DNA from: Hepsetus odoe
Taxonomy: Eukaryota; Chordata; Actinopteri; Characiformes; Hepsetidae
Assembly (NCBI GenBank): GCA_017165825.1
Contig: CM029385.1
Location: forward strand, 5,115,170-5,179,169
DNA: 64,000 nucleotides
Reading direction: 5' to 3'
The number at the start of each line of letters is the position of its first letter. The first letter of the stretch is position 1. The notes beneath the pieces are model-generated. The model did not search any database. It worked only from the letters and a program-made list of their open reading frames with translations, and was not told the DNA's origin. This document shows positions 13,389 through 21,226 of the stretch, one piece after another. The position numbers were made by a program, and so were the translations under genes.

Positions 13389-16300
13389 ACTCACACAAGC
13401 CCATAAAGTCCCTGTCATACTGTCACGTTCGTATTCTCCGTCACCTCTCCTCATGTTCGTGCACTCTGTCCACACATGCGCCCACGTCACTGTCAAGTAC
13501 ACACTGCCCTCACAAGTCCTCTGTATATCTTCTCCTCAAGAGGTCTGACTGTATCACATACACACACTCTCACACACTTTCTCAAGAGAAGATTTATGGC
13601 GACAGGCGGAATATGGCGCAGAGATGGAAGTTTTGAATGCCGCCTCATAAAATTAGTGAGGAAGAGGGACGAGAGAGAGGGATATGGATAGAGAGAGCAA
13701 GATGGAGTGAAAGAGACTGGAGGAGAGAGCGGCTGATTGGGGGGAGTGCTGCGATGGGAGGACAGAAGGACAGATAAGTTGACAGCAAGCCATAGCAATG
13801 ATTTACCAAAAGGGTAGTCAGCGCTCACTGGCCAATTTTCAGCATCATTAAACCCATCTCTCTCCCACTTCATTCTTTCCCGCGATCGCTCACTCGTCCT
13901 CTCCTCTCTCCTTTTCTTTCCTTTCTCCCCTAATGTTTTCCTCTCTCCTTCTGTGCTTAACAATAAATACACCACTCAACGGCAACCAGCCACAAGATTA
14001 GAACCAGATCAGGTAAAGTGGGAAAGATTGACGATCTCATTACAGTGACGCTTTTCAAGTGCAGTTGAACTTGAAGAGTCACTGTAGCACAGATTGTTGG
14101 GAAAAGTTGAAAAGTTTAATCCTGGCTGTGATATAAAACTTGCTGTGTATAGAGATGGAAAGCTGCAGACTGGTCAGAGAACCCATACTGACCCTTAGCC
14201 ACCACTCAATCAGTCAGTCACTCACTCTTGTTCTAATTAGGGTCACAGGGGTGCTTGAAGCCAATCCCAGCTCACAGGGCGAAAGGCAGGGAAACACCAT
14301 GGACTGGTTGTCATCCCATCACAGGGCAGACACAGACAAACACACCTACAGGCAATTTAGCATCTCCAATCCACACGTCTTTGGACAGTGGAAGAAAAAG
14401 GACACAAACAGTAGGTTGCCCTTAGGGACCCTTGAGCAGGGTACCGTCCCCGTCACTGCTCCCTGGGCGCTTTCAATAGCTGCCCACTTCTGCACGTGTA
14501 TGTATGGGTAAAATGCAAAGGTGGAATTTTGTCTCACTGTGTGCTGTGCTGTGTTTCACAATGTCGAGAATAGTCACTTTCACTTAATGGCAGAATAATG
14601 TTTTGTGCTGCACAGCTATTAAGAAATGGTTTTAGGAGCAAATTCTCCAAATCTCAATCCAAGCATCTGTGAGTAGTACTGGACAAACTAGATGGGTCTC
14701 GACAGGTCTCAACAGGTCAGGGCAGGTTTGGCAGCACAAGGTGGCGCAGTATTAGTTTAATGTTATGGCTTATTAGTGGTGGTCTCACAAGTCAGTTTTG
14801 CACCATTTACATTTCTGGCATTCAGTAGACACTCTTATCCAGAGTGACTTCCATTTTCTAATTACGGAGACGGGCTTCCTTGAGCAATTTAGGATTAAGG
14901 GTTTGGCTCAGGAACCCGCTGGAGGTGAGATGCAAACCTGAGCCCTTTTGATCGTTAGTAGAATATCCTACAACTAGGCCACCAACACCAAAGAATCTGG
15001 TTGATTACTTTGGACAAGACTCACCTACTTTAAAAGGCGATGTCCATTTAGCTTACATGCACAAACCGATGCTTTTTACACAAAATATCAGGGTGACGGT
15101 TACACCAACGCATCCAATTGCTTTGCTGTTGGAGGTTTAAGTCAAGATTAGGCAGTTTGCCCACTTTAAAAAATGAGAATATAGCAGCATCTTCATTTTT
15201 CTGCTACAGGTGTTGATCAGGAGTGCTCATAACTGCTGCTGAGCTCTGATTGGTTGGTGAGCTGCTCACATTGCAACAAAGCCGTTCCCTCTCACTGATG
15301 TCATGAATGGACTGGTGTCAGGTAGTTGACACACCAGCCAGTTAGCCCTCAATGGCAAGAAATGCTTGCATGAATCTGCTTAAAACTTTGTGTTTGCCCA
15401 AGTTTTAAGAACACACACTTCTACACCCTGACCAAGTTAACAGCTCAGCAAGGTTTAGCACAACTGCACATTATTTAAGCCTGAAATCTCTCCTTTCAGA
15501 CTTTGGATTTGGTCGAGAAGTTTATTGCAATACGTATTTTTATGGTAATATATATCATTTCCACCATTAAAGTTTTTGTCTTGCGCACCCCCTAGAGGCA
15601 ACCTGCACAAAGCTGGGTGCAGCACACTTTGACAACACATGTAAAACATCCCACACTCGAGGCTTGCAGTTTCATTACTAGATAACCTCTAACATATGCA
15701 CATGACTGTAATCATTCATTTTGATGTTTTGAGTTTATTTGTGTAGTGGTATTGCAGATTTTGTAAAAATTCATTTCAGTGTAGTGTATTTATATATATA
15801 TATATATATATATATAAAACTCCAGTGAGGTACTTTTTCTACATGAAAAAAAAGAGATTTTTCATTTAAACCTAGAAATAAACAGATCGCAGAAAAAAAG
15901 CCCACAATTCTGTCCTGTTTCTTGGTTACTATTTAAATGAAAGCAAATTTGGATTGATTTATAAAGTGCTTTTTGTGCCGTTAAAGGGAACACACTAAAT
16001 AAGAAATTCTGTCAATTTTCAGAGACTCTACCTTTCATTTAGGTTATGAAACTGGTGCTTGAATTTGTAACACAAAAAGTAAATTTCCTGCCAAACATTT
16101 CTAGAAACACTGATGAAAGTATCTCTGAATTAATGACTATATATTAGAAGACAAATGCATTACTCACTCACTCACTCACTCACTCTTGCTCATTTTCATA
16201 GCCACTTGTCCTAATCAGGGTCGCATCTTCCTATCCCATCAGCCTTTCCCCGCCTTTCACCCTGGACAGGTTGCCAGTCCATTGCAGTCTATTGATTCAC

Positions 16301-16519
16301 TCATCACAAATAAAAAAAATGTAGATTTTCTTTGCAGTCTTTCGATTAGCTCCATTTGCACTGAGAGGCCTCGTGTGCACCCTCTAGTGTTTGTCCACCC
16401 TGTCTTTTCTGCAGCGAGATGAATGAACAGGAGGGAAGTGGTTCTGAATGGCTCCAGTCCTGATTGCCTTTTGTCTCCTGCTTCTTTTCAGTGACCTGGC
16501 AGAGAGCCACTTGTGGTGA
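602..16519 (+). CDS. calcoco1: CALCOCO1 (calcium-binding and coiled-coil domain protein 1), 14 coding exons
   Basis: Joined coding exons: 602-733, 809-911, 2841-3043, 5492-5704, 6131-6279, 6391-6460, 7743-7898, 8358-8612, 9627-9752, 10184-10279, 10621-10708, 11910-12160, 13255-13346, 16492-16519. The total is 1962 nt, or 653 residues plus stop, with all phases compatible (human about 691). Residues 1 to about 115 form the SKICH domain (VECHYSIS, SDWIGLFK, DYHTFVWA). LVI at 137-139 matches the LC3C-binding LVV core. Coiled coil fills about 147-525. VVISQP at 589-594 fits the ankyrin-repeat-binding motif of ZDHHC17 partners. An acidic stretch ends in ALLLPD. The family acts as an ER-phagy and Golgi-phagy receptor and as a nuclear-receptor coactivator (known for the mammalian protein). 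The C-terminal zinc finger and FFAT-like region of the human protein are not seen. The start was chosen at ATG 602 for its strong Kozak context (GACCATGG) and family alignment. Which teleost paralogue this is cannot be told here. Confidence 0.92.
809..911 (+). CDS. calcoco1: calcoco1 exon 2, SKICH domain
   Basis: The acceptor TTTCTGCAG ends at 808 and the donor GTTTCT starts at 912. It encodes VGWSSVKDYHTFVWAL through CCVHFQ and ends in phase 1. DYHTFVW matches the human SKICH strand. Confidence 0.9.
1057..1312 (-). mobile_element. tRNA-derived SINE (family A), near full length
   Basis: Reading the minus strand from 1312, the element starts GGCAGCGGTGGCCTAGTGG (A-box-like). It carries a GGTTCGAACCCC B box, then GGTACCC/GAGCAAGG and AGCTGCCCACTGCTGC blocks, and ends in CACTTTCACTTTCACTT. 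CATTA at 1053-1057 and 1312-1316 may be the target duplication. It sits in intron 2 of calcoco1. Later entries call this head and tail combination family A. Confidence 0.85.
1468..1669 (+). mobile_element. SINE family B with GGATAAGAGCGTC tail
   Basis: A tRNA-like head (GGTGGTGGAGGTCTATTGGTAGAATA, degenerate B box TTTGAATCAC) is followed by a body and a tail reading CTCTGGATAAGAGCGTCAGG. This 3' end is common to several old fish SINE families. Related copies lie at about 14,801-14,990 and 32,988-33,152. Confidence 0.7.
1670..2840 (+). other. calcoco1 intron 2, 3' part, nothing recognised
   Basis: This is unique-looking sequence with short chance ORFs on both strands and no recognisable repeat. 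It ends in the pyrimidine tract and CTCTCAG acceptor of exon 3. Confidence 0.55.
2841..3043 (+). CDS. calcoco1: calcoco1 exon 3, end of SKICH and LC3-interacting core
   Basis: The acceptor CTCTCTCAG ends at 2840 and the donor is CAG|GTGAAG. It encodes CYLPGPSAEHYQFVYVDGKG...PKPLEELVTLE and EDMLLVIPRAELLQ, closely parallel to human QLYQFRYVNRQGQ, MDELVTLEE and DILLVVPKA. The LVI triplet (residues 137-139) corresponds to the atypical LVV LIR core. Confidence 0.93.
4040..4222 (-). mobile_element. old tRNA-derived SINE remnant
   Basis: On the minus strand a GGTTCGATCTCC box is followed by a degenerate body with CATGCTCATGAA and CTTAATCCC segments, resembling fish SINEs that carry GGATCGAACC. It is diverged and its ends are uncertain. 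A fragment of family A body (ACCCTGAGGTACCCTTGAGCAAGG) follows on the plus strand at about 4,272-4,300. Confidence 0.45.
4431..5491 (+). other. calcoco1 intron 3, 3' part, AT-rich
   Basis: The sequence is AT-rich with A and T homopolymer runs (about 5,040-5,051 and 5,219-5,230). No gene or dated repeat was recognised. It ends at the acceptor TTGCCCAG of exon 4. Confidence 0.5.
5492..5704 (+). CDS. calcoco1: calcoco1 exon 4, coiled coil
   Basis: It encodes GRLQECLKERSELLQALEMA through VVEMKKQQE, 71 codons in phase 0, with strong heptad character (E, K, Q, L). It aligns with the start of the human coiled coil (QLDESQQERNDLMQLK). The donor is GAG|GTACAA. Confidence 0.9.
6131..6279 (+). CDS. calcoco1: calcoco1 exon 5, coiled coil
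   Basis: The acceptor CTCACTTTTAG ends at 6130 and the donor is GAGAG|GTCAGA. It encodes ELEALNEVLYEEKQSL through GLERETDLE, ending in phase 2. The intron that follows is only 111 bp. Confidence 0.9.
6391..6460 (+). CDS. calcoco1: calcoco1 exon 6, coiled coil
   Basis: The acceptor CCCTCTGCAG ends at 6390 and the donor is CTAAAG|GTATTT. It completes a split Arg, then encodes MKERAKKATAQKKEEENERK and NLK. The 70 nt restore phase 0 after exon 5. Confidence 0.88.
6487..6575 (+). mobile_element. SINE family A fragment
   Basis: The fragment reads GCAAGTTACCGTCCCCATC, then AGCTGCCCACTGTTGCACG and GGTTAAATGCAGAG, the body of family A without head or tail. It lies just upstream of a minus-strand copy. 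Confidence 0.6.
6676..6942 (-). mobile_element. tRNA-derived SINE (family A), near full length
   Basis: It has the same layout as the copy at 1,057-1,312: CACTTTCACTTTCACTTTCC at the low-coordinate end, GGTTCGAACCCC box near 6,885, and AGCGGTGGCCTAGTAGTTCGG at the high end. It lies in intron 6 of calcoco1. Confidence 0.85.
6943..7742 (+). other. calcoco1 intron 6, 3' part, with T-tract at the acceptor
   Basis: Mostly unique-looking sequence. An uninterrupted T run of about 23 bases (7,708-7,731), then CTTTTTTTAAG, forms the polypyrimidine tract and acceptor of exon 7. Confidence 0.55.
7743..7898 (+). CDS. calcoco1: calcoco1 exon 7, coiled coil
   Basis: 52 codons in phase 0 encode VKLEQTEKELHSLSTEFQSL through LNNAHRKE. 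LRDTITTLTHK parallels human LRDTVKALTRE. The donor is GAG|GTAGAT. Confidence 0.9.
8241..8352 (+). repeat. (GT)n microsatellite at the exon 8 acceptor
   Basis: About 56 GT units, with one undetermined base (n) at 8305, so the true length is uncertain. The repeat ends 3 bases before the TAG acceptor at 8355-8357 and replaces the usual pyrimidine tract. Confidence 0.97.
8358..8612 (+). CDS. calcoco1: calcoco1 exon 8, coiled coil
   Basis: 85 codons in phase 0 encode AANEAALADLRGVQERL through WAQERESLQHSVE. AELHQARLQAAQLTLQLADT parallels human [20 protein letters not shown]. It is GC-richer than the surrounding introns. The donor is GAG|GTGAGA. The exon length is a multiple of three, so skipping it would keep the frame. 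Confidence 0.92.
8937..9135 (+). repeat. ATA/TAA and ATT trinucleotide-rich tract
   Basis: Runs of AAT/TAA units (8,937-8,958 and 8,984-9,050) are followed by CTA and ATT units to about 9,135, in intron 8 of calcoco1. Another AAAT-rich run lies at about 9,406-9,445. Confidence 0.85.
9627..9752 (+). CDS. calcoco1: calcoco1 exon 9, coiled coil
   Basis: 42 codons in phase 0 encode MDRVRLDRLNDEVQQKEELL through LGREKDCNR. It matches human ILRLEKAVQEERTQ...ELAREKDSS. The acceptor CTCTGAACAG ends at 9626 and the donor is CGG|GTGAGT. Confidence 0.9.
9873..10060 (+). mobile_element. SINE family A relative, plus strand, 3' truncated
   Basis: A degenerate head (GTGGTTGCCTAGAG...GACTAGGCCCCAGGATCGG) and a GGTTCGAATCCC B box are followed by TTGAGCAAGGTACCG and GGGTTAAATGCAGAG. 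The CACTTTCACTT tail is missing. Confidence 0.75.
10117..10168 (+). repeat. (TG)n microsatellite at the exon 10 acceptor
   Basis: 26 TG units end 15 bases before the CAG acceptor of exon 10. The space between is CGTGCGCACGTG, so the acceptor has no ordinary pyrimidine tract. Confidence 0.97.
10184..10279 (+). CDS. calcoco1: calcoco1 exon 10, coiled coil, GC donor
   Basis: 32 codons in phase 0 encode VQLSETRRELQELKASLRVA through QKEKEQLQTEKQ, parallel to human [22 protein letters not shown]. The alignment ends at AAGCAG, followed by GCAAAC. No usable GT occurs before the in-frame stop at 10,304, so the intron appears to be of the GC-AG class. Confidence 0.9.
10621..10708 (+). CDS. calcoco1: calcoco1 exon 11, end of coiled coil
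   Basis: It encodes EVIEYIRQLEQRLEALSESK and WSATALLQS, matching human [21 protein letters not shown]. The acceptor GCATGCGTAG ends at 10620. The donor is GCA|GTGAGT, ending in phase 1. Confidence 0.9.
10709..11909 (+). other. calcoco1 intron 11, nothing recognised
   Basis: AT-rich unique sequence with short chance ORFs only. It ends in the GGCACGCAG acceptor of exon 12. Confidence 0.5.
11910..12160 (+). CDS. calcoco1: calcoco1 exon 12, acidic/proline-rich region with VVISQP motif
   Basis: It encodes RPDSPLTDSEDENPEALQEA, then HYGLCEQPQPD, a Pro/His stretch and HGVVISQPAPL. LTDSEDE, YGLCE and VVISQPAP are shared with the human protein. VVISQP (nt 12,083-12,100) fits the [VIAP][VIT]xxQP consensus bound by ZDHHC17 ankyrin repeats. 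The donor is TCG|GTGAGG. Confidence 0.92.
12161..13254 (+). other. calcoco1 intron 12, nothing recognised
   Basis: The ORF of exon 12 stays open for a while into this intron, but the sequence after GTGAGG loses all similarity and GC content drops. No repeat was recognised. The acceptor TGTCTTACAG ends at 13254. Confidence 0.5.
13255..13346 (+). CDS. calcoco1: calcoco1 exon 13, acidic C-terminal segment
   Basis: It encodes EEEYEVAHSGGNSSGEETAL and LLPDHRDNTL, ending in phase 2 (AG). GGxxGEE..LLLP matches human QSGGEEANLLLPE. The donor is TTAG|GTATAC, followed at once by a CA repeat. Confidence 0.85.
13357..13396 (+). repeat. (CA)n microsatellite at the exon 13 donor
   Basis: CA units begin within about 10 bases of the GTATAC donor and run to about 13,396 with two interruptions (ACTCACAC). 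Confidence 0.93.
13397..14180 (+). other. calcoco1 intron 13, 5' part
   Basis: The sequence is simple and purine- or pyrimidine-rich in places (GAGAGAGGGA about 13,660-13,740, CTCTCTCC about 13,855-13,950). No exon for the FYDMASG or zinc-finger part of CALCOCO1 was found. Confidence 0.5.
14190..14400 (+). mobile_element. L2-like LINE 3' tail
   Basis: It reads GGGTCACAGGGGTGCTTGAA, CCAATCCCAGCTCACAGGGC, TCATCCCATCACAGGGC, CAATTTAGCATCTCCAAT and GTCTTTGGACAGTGGAAG. These landmarks occur in the 3' ends of L2/Maui-type fish LINEs. Only the tail is present. Confidence 0.7.
14411..14586 (+). mobile_element. SINE family A, head-less fragment
   Basis: It starts at GTAGGTTGCCC and runs through TTGAGCAGGGTACCGTCCCC, AGCTGCCCACTTCTGCACG, GGTAAAATGCAAAGG and the GTCACTTTCACTT tail. 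It directly follows the LINE tail. Confidence 0.75.
14801..14990 (-). mobile_element. SINE family B copy
   Basis: The low-coordinate end reads CAGTAGACACTCTTATCCAG, the reverse complement of the GGATAAGAGTGTC tail. The high end has a degenerate B box (GCAAACCTGAGCCC) and GGTGTTGGTGGCCTAGTTG. Confidence 0.7.
15791..15817. repeat. (TA)n microsatellite
   Basis: About 13 TA units lie in intron 13 of calcoco1. The flanking 15,000-16,140 region shows no gene or clear transposon. Confidence 0.9.
16162..16305 (+). mobile_element. LINE-like 3' tail fragment
   Basis: (ACTC)n is followed by TAATCAGGGTCGCATC, ATCCCATCAGCCTTTCCCCG and TGGACAGGTTGCCAGTCCAT, landmarks of L2-type 3' ends. It is truncated. 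Confidence 0.5.
16492..16519 (+). CDS. calcoco1: calcoco1 predicted last coding exon (very short)
   Basis: The acceptor CTTCTTTTCAG ends at 16491. One base completes the split Ser of exon 13, then DLAESHLW and TGA at 16517-16519. This is the only nearby acceptor that closes the frame sensibly and precedes a plausible polyadenylation signal. It encodes no zinc finger. It is inferred from splice signals and phase alone, so confidence is moderate. Confidence 0.45.
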
Positions 16520-16970
16520 GGAGCAGAGCTGCAGCAGCTGGTTGGCCCTCGCGCCCGGATGAAGCGTGTTACCCGTCTTCGTGCCGCAGCACATTCGCCC
16601 TCACTGACATACTGACAAACCGTCTGAATATGCAATTTGCTTTAAACTTTATATGCACTTTCTGTATGCACAAGCTACTACACCAGTCAGTCTCCCACTT
16701 ATACCTGCACAAATACATAACACATATCAAGCTTAGCTCTAAGGAGAGTGAATGAACTGTTCGGAGGAGAGTGCGTGTATTGCGTGCACCTTTATTAACT
16801 GTCTTTGCGTGTATTTACAGAGTGTTATTAAGTTAGTGTCTAGTTTTCGGTTTTGCTTTACAGCTATTTATCTATAAGGCTTATTGTTTATTAAGACTTC
16901 GATCATTTTAAGCATGTCACCTCCGTTGATCTAAGTTTCAGAGAATAAAAATGTACTTTAAGGCTCGATA
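16520..16970 (+). other. calcoco1: calcoco1 3'UTR and polyadenylation signal
   Basis: AATAAA at 16944-16949 lies about 430 bases after the predicted stop, with GT-rich sequence before it. This would end the calcoco1 transcript. Inferred. Confidence 0.4.
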
Positions 16971-18929
16971 AAGTTAACAGCCACCTGAGCAGGTTGGCAT
17001 CAAACTAGGTGTCAGAAAGGAAAAAAGCATGAATGTATGAATGGTTTAACGAATGGCAGTTGAGGTCGATCCTCCGACGATAATGAACGTGACACAAGCG
17101 GCACTTTAGAGTCCTAAATTCTTATTTCCCTTTGAGGACACAGTACCTTTACCTTCTTTTAGGCAAAGCTTAATACTATAACAATCACTTTGCTGCATGA
17201 AAAGCTTTATTCTTATTTGTCCCCTCAGTAGGAACACTCATAAGATGTGTTTAGTTGATAAGTACACATGGAATAGAGTTAAATATGGTCATTTTCTGCA
17301 CTTTGAGCACAGTTTGCATTTAAAAGTTAGAATAGAAAATAGAGGAGTAAAAAAGATGTAGGAAATAATAATGTTAGAATATAAAAAAAAAGTACAAATA
17401 AACATAAACTTGCCCACAGGCCACGTTTAATGTAAATTTGTTCAATGTATTAAATTAAATTAAATTAAAAAAATCATTCAAAATCAGAGCATCGAAATGT
17501 GCAGCAATGTGTTCTCTGTAGAGGATGCCTGAAAAATGAAAGCATGTGATCCGACCGTGCGAGCAACCTTTTGCACACAGCTGCATATTGTAAACCCATA
17601 TTCAATCTCATGCAAAATGTTCAGAATGTCAGTGGAATTCTCGTCCGCTTGTTAGATGCATGCCGCAGTTCTCAGAGAGAGATGTGTGCAGAAAGTCTCT
17701 GTAGCAGATGAATGACCGTTTTATTGCAAAAATACCTGACGATCAAGGAATCGTTAGCTCTCCAGTTAGCGTCGGCATGCCCAGCTGTTTCGCAGCCCGG
17801 CTTTTTAATCAGATTTTTAATATTAACAGTTGGATGAAATGCCATGTGACTGTCGTGCCTCCCTTTTTGCCACTTTTAGCCTTAGCGAAGGGTGCCTGCA
17901 GAGGCAGCACACGTTCAATCGCTTCTATTCTTACAGAATATAACGACCTGCGAAGCAAATGGTGAAGTAAAAATGTGCATCTGAGTTCTAGACTGTGCTT
18001 TTATTCTGCTTTGCTGATTTGATATTAAAGGTGTTTGTGCTTACTTTTGCATTTAGGATTTGAGTACCTGTAGCTTTTAATACAGGCTGTTTCATTATAT
18101 TCGCTCACTAGTGGTCATCACTTGTTACACTGTATCTATTTCGGTCAACCCTAATGCTCTGCCACTCACTTTTTTCTAGTGGAACATTTGGCCGACTGTT
18201 CAATGTAATCAGTCTTACACTTACACGGGATAATAGTGCAGTAACTTTCAAGCAATTAAACCGTTCAAAATTGAAGACAGAGTGGACTATTTACAAATGT
18301 TCCGCCCTGGGGGCTCTCATGAGGTTTCATACTGTTAGGACATAAATTTAGCCTAGACATCAGTGTGAAAAGTCTCATTCCAGCGCTGCACAAGTCTGGG
18401 TTTGACGACACTCTCAGCTATGAAGGCAAAACACACCCTTGTAGCTTCTACCATTGTGAGAAACCCACTTCTCAAGATAATCTTCAGTGTCTTGTCGGTT
18501 TCATGTTTGCTGTACCAAGAGGTCCTGAGCTTTACCCCTTATCTAGAACCTCTCAGAGAGTTGCAGTCGTGCTCTTGTCTTCAGGGCAGCTGTGTTCCTG
18601 GCAATAAGTCCCTTTTTATGTTTCGATAATTTCACATTTGTGTTTTTTTGGGGTTTCTTTTGCTTTTTGTGCAATTAATCTTATATTCACTTATCCAGTA
18701 TGTATTTTCTAGACTGTGCAGTACTGTATGGGTCTGGGAGGGTTTCAGTAATAAAATGTTGTTAATGTAATCTTTTGCTCTCCAGTCATTATTTGAGTGA
18801 AGTTCATTCATCGTTTGACTGAACTTCTCATCCCAGCCTGGATAGCAGGGATGCTAGAGTGAGTCAGTCTATCTGTCTGTCCGTCCATCTGTCTGTCTAA
18901 TAATCTTATTGATACAGAGTTTCCTTATA
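16971..18929. other. intergenic, nothing recognised
   Basis: Unique-looking, moderately AT-rich sequence with only short chance ORFs. No gene, RNA or clear transposon was recognised before the Tc1 element. Confidence 0.5.
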
Positions 18930-19308
18930 CAGTCATATGAAAAATAATTCTTTGGATTTTTGTTTATCATTGGCTGAGCTTTCAAAGTAGCAACTTCCTT
19001 TTAATATTTGACATGCCTTATGGAAACAGTAGTATTTCAACAGTGACATTAAGTTTATCGGATTAACAGAAAATATGTGATATGCATCATAACAAAATTA
19101 AACAGGTGCATACATTTTGGCACCCCAATAGAGAAATTGCATCAATACTTAGTTGAGCCTCCTTTTGCAAATATAACAGCCTCTAGACGCCTCCTATAGC
19201 CTTTGATGAGTGTCTGGATTCTGGATGGAGGTATTTTTGACCACTCTTCCATACAAAATCTCTCCAGTTCAGTTAGATTTAATGGCTGCCAAGCATGGAC
19301 AACCTGCT

Positions 19309-20200
19309 TCACATCATCCCATAGATTTTTGATGAGTCAGGGGACTGTGACGGCCATTCCAGAACATTGTACTTCTCTCTCGGCATGAACGCCTTTGTAG
19401 ATTTCGAACTGTGCTCTGGGTCACTTTCTTGTTGGAATTTCCAACCCCTGCGTAACTTCAACTTTGTGACTGATGCTTGAACATTATCCTGAAGAATTTG
19501 TCGATATTGGGTTGAATTCATTCAACCCTCGACTTTAACAAGGGACCAAGTCCCTGAACTAGCCACACAGCCCCACAGCATGATGGAGCCTCCACCAAAT
19601 TTGACAGTAGGTAGCAGGTGTTTTTTTTGGAATGCTGTGTTCTTCCGCCATGCAAAGTGCTTTTTTTAAGACCAAATAACAACATTTTTGTCTCATCAGT
19701 CCAAAGCAATTTGTTATAAAATGAATCTGGCTTGTCTAAATGAGCCTTTGCAAACAACAAACAACTCTGTTTGTGGCGTGAGTGCAGAAAGGGCTTCTTT
19801 CTCTTCACCCTGCCATACAGATGTCCTTTGTGCAAATTGCGCTGAATTGTAGAATGATGTACAGATACACCATCTGCAGCAAGATGTTCTTGCAGGGCCT
19901 TGGGACGTAATCTGTGGGTTGCCTGTAACCATTCTCACAATCCTGCACATATGCCGCTCCTGTATTTTTCTGGGCCTGCCAGACCTGGGTTTAACTGGGT
20001 TATCTAAGTAACTGTGCCAGTGGCCTTCCGATTTCCTGATTACATTCCTTTCAGTTGAAACTGACAGTTTAAACCTCTGAGAGAACTTTTTGTAGCCTTC
20101 CCCTAAACCATGAAACTGAACAATCTTTGTTTTCAGATCTTTTGAGAGTTGTTTTCAGGATCCCATGCTGTCACGCATCAGAGAAGAGTCAAAGGGAAGC
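19309..20200 (-). pseudogene. Tc1-family transposase pseudogene
   Basis: DDE-type transposase remains occur in at least three frames. The DNA-binding half (about 19,960-20,200) is broken by stops. The TDET box with the first-part catalytic region and the downstream WPSQSPD box (where intact members carry the second Asp) are still legible. The WPSQSPD...YGMM segment lacks the usual NPIE, reading SSKI instead. The element cannot encode a working enzyme. Confidence 0.85.
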
Positions 20201-20223
20201 ACAACTTGCAATCGACCACCTTA

Positions 20224-20480
20224 AAGTGAAAGTGAAAGTGGCAACCCTTGTCATTGCGAGGTCACAGCACACAGTGAACCACAACAAAATTGGACCTCTG
20301 CATTTAACCCATGCACTCAAACACCGTGCAGCAGTGGGCAGCTATTAAAAGCGCCTGGGAAGCAGTGACAGGGACGGTACCTTGCTCAAGGGTACCTCAG
20401 GGCAACCTGTTGGTGAGGGAATCGAGCCCACAATCTTCCGATGCGAGGGCAACTCCCTTACCACTAGGCCACCGCTGCCC
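20224..20480 (-). mobile_element. SINE family A nested in the Tc1 element
   Basis: CACTTTCACTTTCAC lies at the low end, a B box relative (GGGCTCGATTCCC) near 20,420, and GGGCAGCGGTGGCCTAGTGG at the high end. It lies wholly inside the Tc1 fossil, so it inserted later. Confidence 0.87.
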
Positions 20481-20925
20481 CAAATACTTTTGAATCTCAT
20501 GATTGGACACACCTGTCTCTGAAGTTCAAGGCTTAACCAATTTGGTGTTGCAAGTAATCAGTATTGAGCATTCAAATCAGCAAAATTACAAGGGTACCCA
20601 AATTTTTGCACAGGCATACAACTAAATACTGCTTCACTACAAATCTTTGTTCTTTGTTCTAACACCCCATTACTGAGATGTTCCTTGGAAATGAAAGACA
20701 ACACTGTTCTCTTTTTTGTTGAAAGTAGAGTAAAATATTATGCAGGCCGAGAGGGGTTCCCAAACTTTTTCATATGACTGTTTGAATGTGATCAGACTGA
20801 GGATTGGACAATGGTTAGAAACTTTTACAGTATTTACCTAAAATCTTTTTTTAAAGAAAAAAAAAGTAACAAATATCTTTGTTTTCCATAAAATAGATTG
20901 AATTAGACTGAATATGACCATGGGA

Positions 20926-21175
20926 GGAGGCAGCGGTGGCTTAGTGGGTAGGGCGTCGGGCCACATGATCGGAGGATCGGGGGTTCGAACCCCTTCCCAA
21001 TGGGTTGCCCTGAGGTACCCTTGAGCAAGGTGCCGTCCCCATCCCGCTCCTCCCTGCGATGGGCTGGCGACCTGTCCAGGGTGCGTCCCCCGTCCTCGCC
21101 CTGTGTGTGCTGGGTTGGACGCCAGCACTCCCCCGCGACCCCGTTTGGGACAAGCGGCAGATAATGGATAATGGA
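20926..21175 (+). mobile_element. chimeric tRNA-derived SINE with GGGACAAGCGG tail
   Basis: The head is the family A head (GCAGCGGTGGCTTAGTGGG, B box GGTTCGAACCCC, GGTACCCTTGAGCAAGG). After GTCCCCATCC it switches to GATGGGCTGGCGACCTGTCC, CGCGACCCCGTTTGGGACAAGC and GGCAGATAATGGAT, an L2/LINE-type 3' end. It is flanked by a perfect 11-bp target duplication, TGACCATGGGA (20,915-20,925 and 21,176-21,186). It is little diverged, so relatively young. Confidence 0.92.
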
Positions 21176-21226
21176 TGACCATGGGAATGAATTGTAAATA
21201 AAGGTAATCTCAGGTTAATCTCAGGT

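Larger units (their letters stand above)
18930..20780 (-). mobile_element. Tc1-like DNA transposon, decayed
   Basis: CAGTCATATGAAAAA at 18,930 is matched by the inverted TTTTTCATATGACTG ending at 20,780. Between them the minus strand carries a broken Tc1-family transposase: RMVTGNPQITSQ (about 19,880-19,935), SRHKQSCLLFAKAHLDK and LLWTDETKMLLFG (about 19,640-19,790), and MPREKYNVLEWPSQSPD (about 19,320-19,385). Frameshifts and stops separate the pieces. Without the nested SINE the length is about 1.6 kb, typical of Tc1 elements. Confidence 0.9.
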
